A stretch of DNA of 64,000 nucleotides. Origin: Streptomyces sp. TSRI0107 (GTDB lineage Bacteria; Actinomycetota; Actinomycetes; Streptomycetales; Streptomycetaceae). The stretch lies in contig NZ_LIVZ01000001.1 of NCBI RefSeq assembly GCF_001905845.1, forward strand, positions 62,001-126,000. Direction: 5' to 3'. The stretch's first letter is position 1; each line of letters opens with the position of its first letter. Below the pieces are notes generated by a model. The model was given only the letters and a program-made list of their open reading frames with translations, was not told where the DNA came from and ran no database searches. Of this stretch, positions 27,401 to 33,819 are shown one piece after another. Both the position numbers and the translations under genes were made by a program.

Positions 27401-28622
27401 CAAGCCGGTCACCCCATGCGACAGAGGCTGCGATGACGGTGACGACAGCTATCGGGACTGGATGACTCAGAACCCTGACGGCACCTGGTCGTACCACTAC
27501 GAGAACACCCGCTACGTCTATGAGGGCGGGACAGGCGACCTTGTCTCTACCACCAAGCGAGGCAGCGAGCACCCGGGGTTCGGCAAGAAGACCGTGTTCA
27601 AGGGGTACAAGCCGGGACTTGAGCACACGATCTTCAAGGTTAGTGTCTCGCTCTTTATGCCTGATCCCTCGGACTGGGTGGACTGCTTCAGCGGCTCCGG
27701 AGTGAAGAGTTGTGCCATCGCGTCAACGGACCTGCCTTGGCTCAAGGCTCTGAAGCTGGTACCCAACTCGGTGATCGAGAAGGGGACCAAGGCGGTCGAG
27801 GACTGGCTCTCGAAGCGTCCCAAGGGATGCAAGTGCTTCCTTGCCGGGACGGACGTCCTGATGGCCGACGGCACGACCAAGGACATCGAGGACGTCGAGC
27901 TGGGCGACAAGGTCCTGGCGACCGACCCGGAAACCGGTAAGACGGCGGCGCGCGAGGTCACCCGTCTGATCCGCACCGAGGGCGATAAGCACTTCAATGA
28001 GCTGTCCATTGCCACAGAGGAAGGCATCGAGAAGCTCACGGCAACCCACGAGCACCCCTTCTGGTCCCCTTCCGCGCTCCTCTGGGTCGAGGCGAGAGAG
28101 CTCAAGCCGGGCATGACCCTGCTGACCGACAAGGGCGAAACGGTCGTCGTCACGGGCAACCGCGCGTTCACCAGGCACGCACGGACTTACAACCTCACTG
28201 TTGATGACCTGCACACGTACTATGTGCTGGCAGGGGCTACGCCGGTCCTGGTTCACAATTCCGACTGCCCGCTGACCGGTGGCTTCAAGGCGGGTGTGAC
28301 CCCTGACGAGATCGCCGATATCAACCGTGGATTTGGCGGTGAAACCCTGCTGAGTGGCTCGCCCGCGAACACCATGGCTAACGCCAGTCGCTATAACAGC
28401 TTCTGGGATAAGTCGGCCGTCGTGATTCGTGACATCGCTGGTGGTCACATGTTCAACAACGGAAACAAGCGCACGGCTCAAGCTGTCGTAGAGCAGCTGA
28501 TGCAACGTAACAACGTTACAAGTGGCCCCACTTCTGCCGATCTCCGAAGTGTCATCGACAGAGTAGGTAAAGGTCAGCTACACGACGTCAGTGACATCTC
28601 GGCAGCCTTGAGGGGCTATTGA
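21417..28622 (+). CDS. RHS-repeat polymorphic toxin with HINT domain and Fic/Doc-like C-terminal tip
   Basis: A secreted 2401-residue toxin. Residues 1-40 form a signal peptide (ending ALALPPD). An N-terminal beta-rich region of about 1000 residues precedes YD/RHS repeats (about 1085-1870, e.g. YDALGRL, YDARGRVTS), and the RHS core ends at GREYDQSSGRFLSADPLID-like residues near 1970. A variable linker leads to a PT-HINT self-cleaving domain from C2140 (CFLAGTDVLM) to VHN (2279-2281). The 120-residue tip follows. Its HMFNNGNKRTA (H2344-A2354) fits the Doc-type Fic motif HxFx(D/N)xNKR. Doc-type enzymes phosphorylate EF-Tu; this target is inferred. GTG start at 21417. The candidate immunity gene begins 14 nt after the stop. 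Confidence 0.9.
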   Translation: MFRRLTYARVRRGRLARIAVPVTAAALLVGLLPAEALALPPDPAKEEVGRESLVLEELKRETPVPGLASAASRRLERLKALAPTNLTAPLPGTVTPPSNVSGTVTFGSDATPASVRTSGGEAEQVALSPVGSLPVSLGQASDKPAPTGTWQVTIPDRASAVGQGIDGALMVVRAPDTGSVPVSVKLDYSRFESLYGADWASRLQLVQFPECYLATPDDEACQAYEELETSNDTASKSITATVDPAADGTVTPAAAERDSTFGSGVVQAAYRSSTSATPAAAGDTAVVGAVDSGAGNGGSFKATPLASDGKWEVAGSSGAFVWEYPLIVPSPPAGPAPRISFTYNSQTVDGRTAVSSPQASWIGEGWTYDPGYIERRYRTCKDDRKTLDSGTPNNTASKDKTSDLCWVSYNAVLSLNGQTNELVRIATADSKPETETEYYRLQKDDGTRVEHRVGGTNGDNNGEYWVVTTVDGTKYVYGQHQVGGGHADTNSVSTVPVFGNHPDEPCHATAFADSRCGAGKRQAWRWGLDKVVDVHGNTMIVNWKQETNNYAVREKYKSPEQYDRYAYPTSIEYGMRPDSLTSPSAVVEFGVEQRCLKSATVCDPANFAKTEDPGAYRLWWDTPGNLNCKSTSKMCPAFPSFWTQMRLDKVTTKAHRAGQTGLGLVDKYTLHQSFPADWYDSAPGLWLNSITRTGYAPGDTKGTVQSDDGVSFSEYRVGKDSPLKGRLADRQLPNLVPAGKDDQTPGFTRPRIGTVSTEHGGDIEVEYTGGCAVAPGEDKGERNGTCYPVRWSIDPDVKTPSKVWFNKYVVDSVTEIDKMTSRGRPVVSKYAYSGAAWAKSDDEFTRPALRTHSDWKGYQEVSVRKGSKSTSEQGQLNGQSHSVTRYFQGVGGAVKDSTGTKTLLSEDAPQFAGMSAESITYLDGRQQKRTLTFPASKQTASRTRENEDGTAADPLLAHRVWVERRDQLQRADADWRTIRTTTEVDDTYGLPTQVETGVVEGDGLSDPVCTTTSYVHNTSAWLIGLVKEQRTTGTTCAAQPAADPATKLKSSVRNTYDDLTHGATPSKGLLTSQATNDGAGTAHSHVTTTTYDPLGRVRKVTAPGTGTTETEYTPGDDGGPVTKVRSINAMGHATTLTFDPGRGLPMTATDPNGRVTRNEYDALGRLVKGWTPSRSSVGQSPTVQISYQNAVATSKENRPASVTVQTLKDDGTYAREITLYDGLQREVQRQTEAHGPGRIIVDTKYNDHGLVSEKTSGYLAKGDPSTQLFAPRSTSLIASSTKYRYDGLERPYWAGIYHSDQYKYATLTSYGDTSTYVDPPGSTIPRTRTAYDALGRVTSIKHYSKDGADEGRTTSYEYDARGNRSKVVDPAGNTWSYVYDARGRVTSTTDPDTGTTETWYDEADRPHRVKNSRGQETFTEYDSLSRIRHVREGSATATPVKSFTYDSAYGGVGKPAESIRRTPNGDYVNRVNSYDAEYNVTRSETVIPANSMTTGLSGTYAYTFTYTPTGKPQSVTLPEKGGLAREKVVTRYNSDGLPESTSGLTWYTSDVTYSPFGEVMRTVSAAQPYRVWTTNFIDPHTGRLQRTVADRETAANRITDNRYSYDLSGTITSSMRELASESGAKTWDTQCFTYDAMGELTHAWTSTIKPLGDGTGCKAANGTTWGYRADYATSTGPVADAPDESTDSATPDPRLTQSLAAAAPDAATVSTGDTAYRQSFTFDWIGNRATLTEHDPVDATKNITYRYGYGKQITGNGTTAPYLAQPHTMTSIASTPTGKDSTYSYDATGNTKARDLHDRDQTLDWTSESKLDAITDNGTKTTYVYDAAGNRILENSPTGSTLYLGETELTTNSTGSITRASRSYGQAGAPTVVRTTTNAATTGHKLSVLLADHLGTANTSVDVASGQAVTRRSFKPYGEVRGTKPTSWPNKRSYVGTGIDDAATGLTHIGAREYDQSSGRFLSADPLIDIADPLQMNGYSYAKNSPISTSDPDGLKPVTPCDRGCDDGDDSYRDWMTQNPDGTWSYHYENTRYVYEGGTGDLVSTTKRGSEHPGFGKKTVFKGYKPGLEHTIFKVSVSLFMPDPSDWVDCFSGSGVKSCAIASTDLPWLKALKLVPNSVIEKGTKAVEDWLSKRPKGCKCFLAGTDVLMADGTTKDIEDVELGDKVLATDPETGKTAAREVTRLIRTEGDKHFNELSIATEEGIEKLTATHEHPFWSPSALLWVEARELKPGMTLLTDKGETVVVTGNRAFTRHARTYNLTVDDLHTYYVLAGATPVLVHNSDCPLTGGFKAGVTPDEIADINRGFGGETLLSGSPANTMANASRYNSFWDKSAVVIRDIAGGHMFNNGNKRTAQAVVEQLMQRNNVTSGPTSADLRSVIDRVGKGQLHDVSDISAALRGY

Positions 28623-28636
28623 TGGGAGCGTAAGGA

Positions 28637-28879
28637 ATGAATATCGAGCAGCTCATGGAGAAGTTGGGCCGCTCAGGCGTCACCGTGATCCTCAAGGTGG
28701 ATGACGAGAGGATGGCGGAAGGTGGCGAGCCCTGGACTTTGGTGATGTCGGGTCCGGGGCTGGGGCCCGAAGGATTCATCCGCGCTGAATCTTCCAGCCT
28801 GAGCGACTGCCTCGAACAGGGATTCACCCGGTTGCGTTCCCGGCCCGGCGACTGGGAATGGCTGGCGGAAATCTCATAG
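28637..28879 (+). CDS. Candidate immunity protein for the RHS toxin tip
   Basis: An 80-residue, acidic, soluble protein with no signal peptide or membrane segment and no family I recognise. It starts 14 nt after the toxin stop, with GGGAG about 9 nt before the ATG, and ends just before a strong terminator. That is the standard place for the cognate immunity gene of a polymorphic toxin. The sequence mixes a helical N-terminus (MNIEQLMEKLG), a beta pair (VTVILKVDDE, PWTLVMSGPG) and a C-terminal helix (SLSDCLEQGFTRL). The function is assigned by context alone. Confidence 0.7.
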   Translation: MNIEQLMEKLGRSGVTVILKVDDERMAEGGEPWTLVMSGPGLGPEGFIRAESSSLSDCLEQGFTRLRSRPGDWEWLAEIS

Positions 28880-28889
28880 CCATTGAAGC

Positions 28890-28920
28890 GAGGCCCTCCC
28901 GAATTCTTCGGGAGGGCCTC
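28890..28920. terminator. Terminator after the RHS toxin/immunity unit
   Basis: Perfect 14-bp stem GAGGCCCTCCCGAA / TTCGGGAGGGCCTC with a 3-nt loop. It closes the toxin transcript and faces the recombinase remnant from the other side. Confidence 0.9.
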
Positions 28921-28927
28921 GTGTCGT

Positions 28928-28994
28928 TTGACGGCAACGGTGACGGCAACGTCAGCGGACGCCTGCCGCGGCGGGTGGGTCGTCGGGGTCGTCG
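28928..28994. repeat. Direct repeat A (3' end of a recombinase gene)
   Basis: About 67 bp, beginning TTGACGGCAACGGTGACGGC. It is matched by 30049-30115 with a few substitutions and a small shift. On the - strand both copies encode the same C-terminal end, DDPDDP(P/T)AAA-VR-stop, so both are 3' ends of related integrase genes. Confidence 0.8.
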
Positions 28995-29505
28995 TTGACA
29001 GGGCAGAGGGCGCCGTTCAGGGTGTCGATGGCTTGGCGTTGGAGGCGGAGTCGGACGTGGGCGTAGACGCCGGCGGTGACGCCGATGTGGGAGTGTCCGA
29101 GGAGTTCCTTGATCACGACGAGGTCGACGCCTTGTTCCAGGAGCAGGGTGGCGGTCGAGTGTCGTAGGTCGTGGAAGCGGATGCGGCGAAGTCCGGCCCG
29201 GTTGAGGAAGCTGTGGAAGCGGCGGGTGAGGTTGGCCGGGTCGAGAGGCCGGCCAGTCGGCGTGGTGAAAACGAGTCCGCTGTCGTTCCAGTCCGTCCCT
29301 GCTGTCTCTCGCTCCTTGTCCTGCCGTTCCCTGTGCTCCTTGAGGGAGTGGAGGCATTCGGTCGGGAGGGCGATGCGGCGCTCGGACGCTCGGGTCTTGG
29401 TGGGTAGTTGGATGAGGCCGCCGGTTCGGGTGCGCTGGAGCGAGCGGCGGATGCTGGCCGTTCCGGCGTTGAGGTCGAGGTCATCCCAGTGGAGGAGTTG
29501 CAAAG
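28952..29505 (-). pseudogene. Truncated tyrosine recombinase (integrase), C-terminal catalytic part only
   Basis: About 185 residues of a phage/ICE-type integrase catalytic domain: LLHWDDLDLNAGTASIRR, then FHDLRHSTATLLLEQG (HxxR), ELLGHSHIGVTAGVYAHV (last His and nucleophile Tyr). The first catalytic Arg region and the whole SAM-like N-terminal domain are missing. Upstream of about 29505 the frame runs antisense into a colicin-D-like module and loses homology. So the gene has been cut by a rearrangement, and no functional start is present. Its 3' end is duplicated at 30049-30115. Confidence 0.8.
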
Positions 29506-29512
29506 GTTCGTT

Positions 29513-29698
29513 GGCGACCCGAACAACGTTCAGATTCATGGCACGTGGCGGAACAGCACACCGGCTCGACACTATGTGAACCTGAGGACAGGGCAACATG
29601 TGTCGGTCGACCTCGAATCTGGAAAACTGTTGGGCGCATGGAAAACGGACGTAAATGACGATCAATTCTGGCACCTCACGATGTTTGGGAAGTTGTGA
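29513..29698 (+). pseudogene. Displaced colicin-D-like toxin tip (N-terminally truncated)
   Basis: From GDPNNVQIHGTWRN to the stop, about 61 residues read ARHYVNLRTGQHVSVDLESG then KLLGAWK and a C-terminal FGKL. This is the pattern of colicin-D-type C-terminal nuclease domains (HYVxxxTGxxVxVDxxSGxxxxxWK). Colicin D cuts the anticodon loop of tRNA-Arg. Nothing homologous precedes it: the frame continues upstream only as antisense of the integrase remnant, with an ATG at 29408. It looks like a tip broken from a former full-length toxin. The immunity gene overlaps its stop as TGATG. Confidence 0.65.
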
Positions 29699-29970
29699 TG
29701 GGTAAGATGGAGGCGCTGCTCGTTCTGGCGGAGGCAGTTGCCGAGGGTAGGATTACGGCGGGCGAATTTGCCACCGTCTGTCTGCCGCTATATAAGCACT
29801 ATCCATACCGCTATCCTTCCGAGGAGCACTATCAGGCGGCGACAGATCTCTTCTATGTCGCGCACGACTACGATTCAGCCGGCCTCGACATGCCTGATCT
29901 GCTCAACGGCGACCAGGTTCGCCAGAAGGCGGCTGATATCGCGCGGCGAATGAGGATACTTCTGCAGTAG
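29698..29970 (+). CDS. Colicin-D-type immunity protein (ImmD-like)
   Basis: A 90-residue all-helical soluble protein starting at the ATG that overlaps the toxin-tip stop (TGATG). ALLVLAEAVAEGRITAGEFATVCLPLY resembles the start of colicin D immunity proteins (long helix, then an ITxxEF loop). Such proteins bind the tRNase tip and block its active site. Codon use is less GC-rich than the flanking core genes (TAT, ATA, AGG present), as expected for an exchanged cassette. Confidence 0.65.
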   Translation: MGKMEALLVLAEAVAEGRITAGEFATVCLPLYKHYPYRYPSEEHYQAATDLFYVAHDYDSAGLDMPDLLNGDQVRQKAADIARRMRILLQ

Positions 29971-30003
29971 CCGAATTCGAACAGGCCGTTCCGGTGGAGC
30001 AAT

Positions 30004-30040
30004 GGGTGGGTCCCTCGGTCCCGAGCCGAGGGACCCACCC
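30004..30040. terminator. Terminator after the colicin-D-like cassette
   Basis: Perfect 15-bp stem GGGTGGGTCCCTCGG / CCGAGGGACCCACCC with a 7-nt loop, 33 nt after the immunity gene. As after the RHS unit, it lies directly before a recombinase 3' end. Confidence 0.9.
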
Positions 30041-30048
30041 ACGATCTG

Positions 30049-30115
30049 TTGACGGCAATGCTGACGGCAACGTCAGCGGACCACGGCTGCCGCAGTTGGG
30101 TCGTCAGGGTCGTCG
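30049..30115. repeat. Direct repeat B (second recombinase 3' end)
   Basis: Matches 28928-28994. On the - strand it reads GKGDDPDDPTAAAVVR-stop (stop complement at 30073-30075). No further recombinase sequence remains beyond the repeat, so only the 3' end of a second integrase survives. Confidence 0.75.
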
Positions 30116-30132
30116 CCCTTGCCCGGGATCTG

Positions 30133-30600
30133 CTATATCCCGACCCACTCCGCGTACTGCGCCAGCGAATTGCTTCGCGTCCGCTCCTGCCGTCTCAGGG
30201 CGAGCATCGTCTCTCGCACGGTCGGGTGGTAGCGGGTCTGCTGCGGGGCGATGCGCCGGGCCTGGTGCAGGCAGTCCAGCGCCTGCTCCGGGTGGCCTGA
30301 CCAGGCATGGGTGCGGCCGAGGTCCATCCAGTGGTGCCCGGCCCGGGAACGGGTCCAGCCGCGCGGAATGCGTACATCCTCGGCGAGTTCGATCGCGCGT
30401 CCGAAGTCGTCGGCCTCCGAGGCGATGGCCACGGCGTGAACGCCGACGTTCACCGGTCCCCAGGTGACGCCGAAGTCGGGCAACTCCCCTGTGGCCAGGG
30501 CGAGGGCACGGGCTTCGGTGAGGCGGGCGTCGGCGTGGTCCCGGTCCTTCGACGAAATGTCGCGCCTGGCCTCACGGTTCGTCGCAGGGTTCGAGACCAT
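30133..30600 (-). pseudogene. C-terminal half of an XRE/TPR-type regulator (truncated)
   Basis: About 155 residues of helical repeats of the type seen in Streptomyces XRE regulators with a C-terminal TPR domain: ARLTEARALALATGELPDFG, WTRSRAGHHWMDLGRTHA, YHPTVRETMLALRRQERT. The helix-turn-helix and N-terminal half are missing. The first about 20 residues (MVSNPATNREARRD) are not family-like, and the only start lies on the junction with the next gene. It is a fragment left by rearrangement. Confidence 0.7.
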
Positions 30601-31048
30601 GTATGGGTATCCGCCAGGGGAGCACTACGTGTCAGGAGCCGCCGATAGTGGCGGTCGCGACGCGCTCGCTGCGGTCTTGAGCGACGCGGGTGCGAGGGTT
30701 TTGATCGAGTTCTATTCGCGCGTAGCGCAAATCCCCTTGCCTGATGTCGGTCCGGGGTTCTTTGTCGATGAGGCCGAGTATGTGGTTGAGGGGTTGCGCG
30801 GCGCTCAGCCAACACAGGTGAGTAGCGTGCCCTATCGGACTGTCGCCGTGTTTGAGTCTGCGGGGGGCGGTGCATTGTTTGCTGCCGATCGTCAAACCGG
30901 AGAGATTGTTCGACTGGAATGTGGATCTCTCGTCGGTGATTTCTATAAGGTGGAGGAGCCTGGGGTGCAGGTGATCGCGCGAGATTTCGAGGGCTTTATG
31001 AAATTCCCGTACGGTGAATTGCTGCGACAGATTCCCCCCGATGCGTAG
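30599..31048 (+). CDS. Orphan SUKH/SMI1-like immunity protein
   Basis: A 149-residue soluble protein. IEFYSRVAQIPLPDVGPGFF and TVAVFESAGGGALFAADRQT-GEIVRLECG fit the beta-sheet core of SUKH/SMI1-KNR4-type proteins, many of which are toxin immunity proteins. No toxin precedes it: the upstream sequence is an antisense regulator fragment. The start (ATG 30599) lacks a good ribosome site and the N-terminus may have been replaced, so it may be partial. AT-rich codons (TTT, GTT, TAT) set it apart from nadE downstream. Confidence 0.6.
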   Translation: MYGYPPGEHYVSGAADSGGRDALAAVLSDAGARVLIEFYSRVAQIPLPDVGPGFFVDEAEYVVEGLRGAQPTQVSSVPYRTVAVFESAGGGALFAADRQTGEIVRLECGSLVGDFYKVEEPGVQVIARDFEGFMKFPYGELLRQIPPDA

Positions 31049-31108
31049 ACAGCTGATCGCGCCCGAACTGATGCCGAGTCCGGCATATTCCGACGCCACT
31101 GCAGTGGG

Positions 31109-31131
31109 CCCGCCAGGTGTGCCCTGGCGGG
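31109..31131 (+). terminator. Terminator at the right end of the island
   Basis: 9-bp stem CCCGCCAGG / CCTGGCGGG with TGTGC loop, 60 nt after the SUKH-like gene. Confidence 0.75.
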
Positions 31132-31317
31132 GCTTGTGCGTAGGGTGAGTTGCGGCTGTGTCCGCTGACCGTCGTAGACCTCGTTGTGGGGGCCAGCTGT
31201 GAGCTACGCGGTTGCGCGCGATGCGGCACCCTTTCGGTAGCGTTCTCTCAGCCCGCAAGAACGGTCGCGGCTGGTGGTGACGAGCACCCCTGACGGCGGC
31301 CGAGCAAGGAGAGAATC

Positions 31318-32148
31318 GTGAGCGACCTGGTCCCCATAGCCCTGCAGCAGGAGATCGCCCGCGAACTCCACGTGAGCGAGTCCTTCGACGCCCGGCAGGA
31401 GATCGAGCGCCGGGTCGCCTTCCTCGCCGAGCGGCTGACCTCGGCGGGCCTGCGCTCCCTCGTCCTCGGCATCAGCGGCGGCGTGGACTCGTCCACCGCG
31501 GGCCGCCTGTGCCAGCTGGCGGTCGAGCGGGTGCGGGACGCCGGGCACGAGGCGACGTTCTTCGCGATGCGGCTGCCGTACGGCGTCCAGGCGGACGAGG
31601 CCGACGCGCAGCGGGCGCTGGAGTTCATCCGGGCGGACCGGGTGCTGACCGTGGATGTGAAGCCGGCGAGCGACGCCGCGCTGGAGGCCGTGGTGGCCGG
31701 CGGCACGGTGTTCCGGGACGCGCACCACCAGGACTTCGTGCACGGCAACATCAAGGCGCGCCAGCGGATGATCGCCCAGTACGCGGTGGCGGGCGCGGAG
31801 AACGGCCTCGTCGTGGGCACCGACCACGCCGCCGAGGCGGTCTCCGGCTTCTTCACCAAGTTCGGCGACGGTGCCGCCGACGTCGTACCGCTGACCGGGC
31901 TCACCAAGCGGCGGGTGCGGGCCATCGCCGCCGAGCTGGGCGCGCCGGACGCGCTGGTCTGGAAGACCCCGACCGCCGACCTTGAGACCCTCGACCCGGG
32001 CAAGCCCGACGAGGACGCCCTCGGCGTCACCTACGACGACATCGACGACTTCCTGGAGGGCAAGCCGGTCGCCGAGCCCGCCTTCGAGGCGATCGTCAGC
32101 CGGTACCGGCTCACCGAGCACAAGAGGCAGTTGCCGATCGCTCCCTGA
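31318..32148 (+). CDS. nadE: Ammonia-dependent NAD+ synthetase
   Basis: Converts nicotinate adenine dinucleotide to NAD with ATP and ammonia; last step of NAD synthesis. 276 residues, matching the single-domain ammonia-dependent type without a glutaminase domain. The PP-loop GISGGVDSS is at 51-59; [10 protein letters not shown] and the C-terminal KTPTADLE are family motifs. GTG start at 31318 after AAGGAGAG. It returns to core GC-rich coding after the accessory island. Confidence 0.96.
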   Translation: MSDLVPIALQQEIARELHVSESFDARQEIERRVAFLAERLTSAGLRSLVLGISGGVDSSTAGRLCQLAVERVRDAGHEATFFAMRLPYGVQADEADAQRALEFIRADRVLTVDVKPASDAALEAVVAGGTVFRDAHHQDFVHGNIKARQRMIAQYAVAGAENGLVVGTDHAAEAVSGFFTKFGDGAADVVPLTGLTKRRVRAIAAELGAPDALVWKTPTADLETLDPGKPDEDALGVTYDDIDDFLEGKPVAEPAFEAIVSRYRLTEHKRQLPIAP

Positions 32149-32311
32149 GGGTGCTCATGAACGCGGTCCAAGCGGAGGGGTGGACCGTGAGGTGAGGGCC
32201 GGTGGCCCTCTTCGAGTCGCGGATGTGGACGGCTGTGGCGGCGGTGGCTATCTCGACGCAGTTCGAGGCGTCGCCGCTGTAGCTGGACTTCCGCCAGGTG
32301 GGTGTGGGCAT
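32111..32311 (-). CDS. DUF397 protein
   Basis: 66 residues with the DUF397 pattern: [24 protein letters not shown] and [12 protein letters not shown]. These small proteins are encoded with XRE/DUF5753 regulators throughout Streptomyces and act with them in developmental switches (the WhiJ-type systems). Starts 12 nt after the XRE stop on the same strand. The 3' end overlaps the convergent nadE by 38 bp; the tail after AFM is not family-like. Confidence 0.9.
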   Translation of the reverse strand: MPTPTWRKSSYSGDASNCVEIATAATAVHIRDSKRATGPHLTVHPSAWTAFMSTLRERSATASCAR

Positions 32312-32323
32312 GAGGGTTGCCTT

Positions 32324-33193
32324 TCAGAGGTCGTGGGCGATGCGGCGGATGAGGTCGCGGGAGTCGTCGGGGTCCAGGGCGTTGGCCTCCATGTGGTCGA
32401 TCACGGCTCGGTACTTGCCCAGCTGCGCCTCGCCGTCCAGGAACTCGCAGCCGTGGTGGGTGTCGAGCTGCACGGTGTCGAGCTGGCGGACGGCGCCGGC
32501 CAGGTAGTCGATGCCCTGGCCGGTGCCGTGGAAGCTTTCCCTGCCGAAGGGCACCACTCTGACGGTGACATGTGGGAGTTCGCTCATGTCGAGGATGTGC
32601 CGGAGTTGGGTGACGGCGACGTCGCGACCCCCATATCCCATTCTCAGCGCCGCCTCGTGGATCGTCGCCGTGTAGGGGGTGGGCGTCGCCCGGTGGAGGA
32701 TGCCCTGCCGTTTGATGCGGTGTGTCAAGCGGTGCTCGATCTCGTACTGCTGGAGGGGTGGAAAGACGCCTCGGAAGAGTGCGCGGGCGTGATCGGTCGT
32801 CTGGAGCAGGGCGGGGATGTGGATGACCAGGGCCACGCGCAGCTCCGCCGCATAGTGCTCCAGCTCGGCAAGGTCGATCAGGCCGACGGGCAGGTGGTCT
32901 CGGTACTCGTCCCACCAGCCCCGCGTCCGCCCGCCGGTCATCGCCGTCAGGGCTTCGACAAGTGCCTGGTCGGCGCAGTGGTAGGCCCGGGCGAAGGTAC
33001 GTACGCGGTCGGCGCTTACGGCGTACCGGCCCGACTCGATGCTGCTGATCTGTGCTTGCTTGACGCCGAGCAGTTCGGCTGCGGCGCTCGATGTCAGCCC
33101 GGCCTGCTCCCGTAGCTTGCGCAGCTCGGCGCCCAGGCGCCGCTGGCGCAAGGTGGGGTTGGTACTCGACGGCACGTGGCCCTCTCTCGTCAT
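32324..33193 (-). CDS. XRE-family regulator with DUF5753 ligand domain
   Basis: 289 residues from ATG 33193 (GAGGA 7 nt upstream); a start at 33238 would add 15 residues. The helix-turn-helix reads LGAELRKLREQAGLTSSAAA...VKQAQISSIESG. The rest is the DUF5753 domain (WWDEYRDHLP, IHIPALLQTTDHARAL, VRVVPFG). It pairs with the DUF397 gene downstream and is divergent from the ATPase gene, the standard WhiJ-like arrangement. It probably represses the shared promoter region; an ATCAC/GTGAT inverted pair at 33260-33284 could take part. Confidence 0.92.
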   Translation of the reverse strand: MTREGHVPSSTNPTLRQRRLGAELRKLREQAGLTSSAAAELLGVKQAQISSIESGRYAVSADRVRTFARAYHCADQALVEALTAMTGGRTRGWWDEYRDHLPVGLIDLAELEHYAAELRVALVIHIPALLQTTDHARALFRGVFPPLQQYEIEHRLTHRIKRQGILHRATPTPYTATIHEAALRMGYGGRDVAVTQLRHILDMSELPHVTVRVVPFGRESFHGTGQGIDYLAGAVRQLDTVQLDTHHGCEFLDGEAQLGKYRAVIDHMEANALDPDDSRDLIRRIAHDL

Positions 33194-33314
33194 GGCCCGG
33201 TCCTCAGGGGTCACCCACAGGAGGGAGTTGTTAGGCATTGCCCCTTTTTGATGTTAAGTATCACATCGCGACCTCTATGGTGATTCTCAAGTCCCCTTCC
33301 TCCCGGAGGTCTTC

Positions 33315-33782
33315 GTGGTCACCGTAGCCCCGTGTCAGCCCTGGGTGTACGCCCTGCGCCTGCCGCATGACCCCCGCGCGGCACATGTCGCACGTGTGAC
33401 CGTGCGGGCCGTGCTCAGTTCTCACGGACGGGATGAAGTGCTGGACGCCGTCGAGCTGTTGGTGTCCGAGTTGGTCACCAATGCCTACCTGCACACCGAC
33501 GGGCCCGCCTCCCTCCGGCTGACCGCGTTGACCGACGGCCGGCTCCGGGTGGGGGTCTGGGACAGCGATCCGCGTATCCCCGCGCCCTTCGGTGAGCCGA
33601 CCGGAACGCGAGCGGTCTCGTCCGTCCCGCACGACGCCGAGCGCGGGCGTGGGCTGCTGCTCGTGCGGGAGTACGCCGATGTGTGGGGCGGGTGGCCCGT
33701 CGGTGAGGGGGGCTTCGGCCGGGGTGGCGGGAAGTTGCTGTGGTTCGAGGTGGGTGGAAAACTGCCCGCGTTGCTGAAGTGA
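33315..33782 (+). CDS. Anti-sigma-type ATP-binding protein (HATPase, RsbW-like)
   Basis: 155 residues of GHKL ATPase fold: VELLVSELVTNAYLHTDG carries the N-box (E..xN), VGVWDSDPRIP the G1 box (DxD), and GRGLLLVREYADVWG the G2 box. Such single-domain kinases act as anti-sigma factors or as partners of XRE/DUF397 pairs. Divergent from the XRE gene and part of the triad. GTG start 33315 after GGAGG. Confidence 0.9.
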   Translation: MVTVAPCQPWVYALRLPHDPRAAHVARVTVRAVLSSHGRDEVLDAVELLVSELVTNAYLHTDGPASLRLTALTDGRLRVGVWDSDPRIPAPFGEPTGTRAVSSVPHDAERGRGLLLVREYADVWGGWPVGEGGFGRGGGKLLWFEVGGKLPALLK

Positions 33783-33819
33783 ACAGAGGGACGCAAGCGT
33801 CGCGGGGGAGTGGGTTCGG

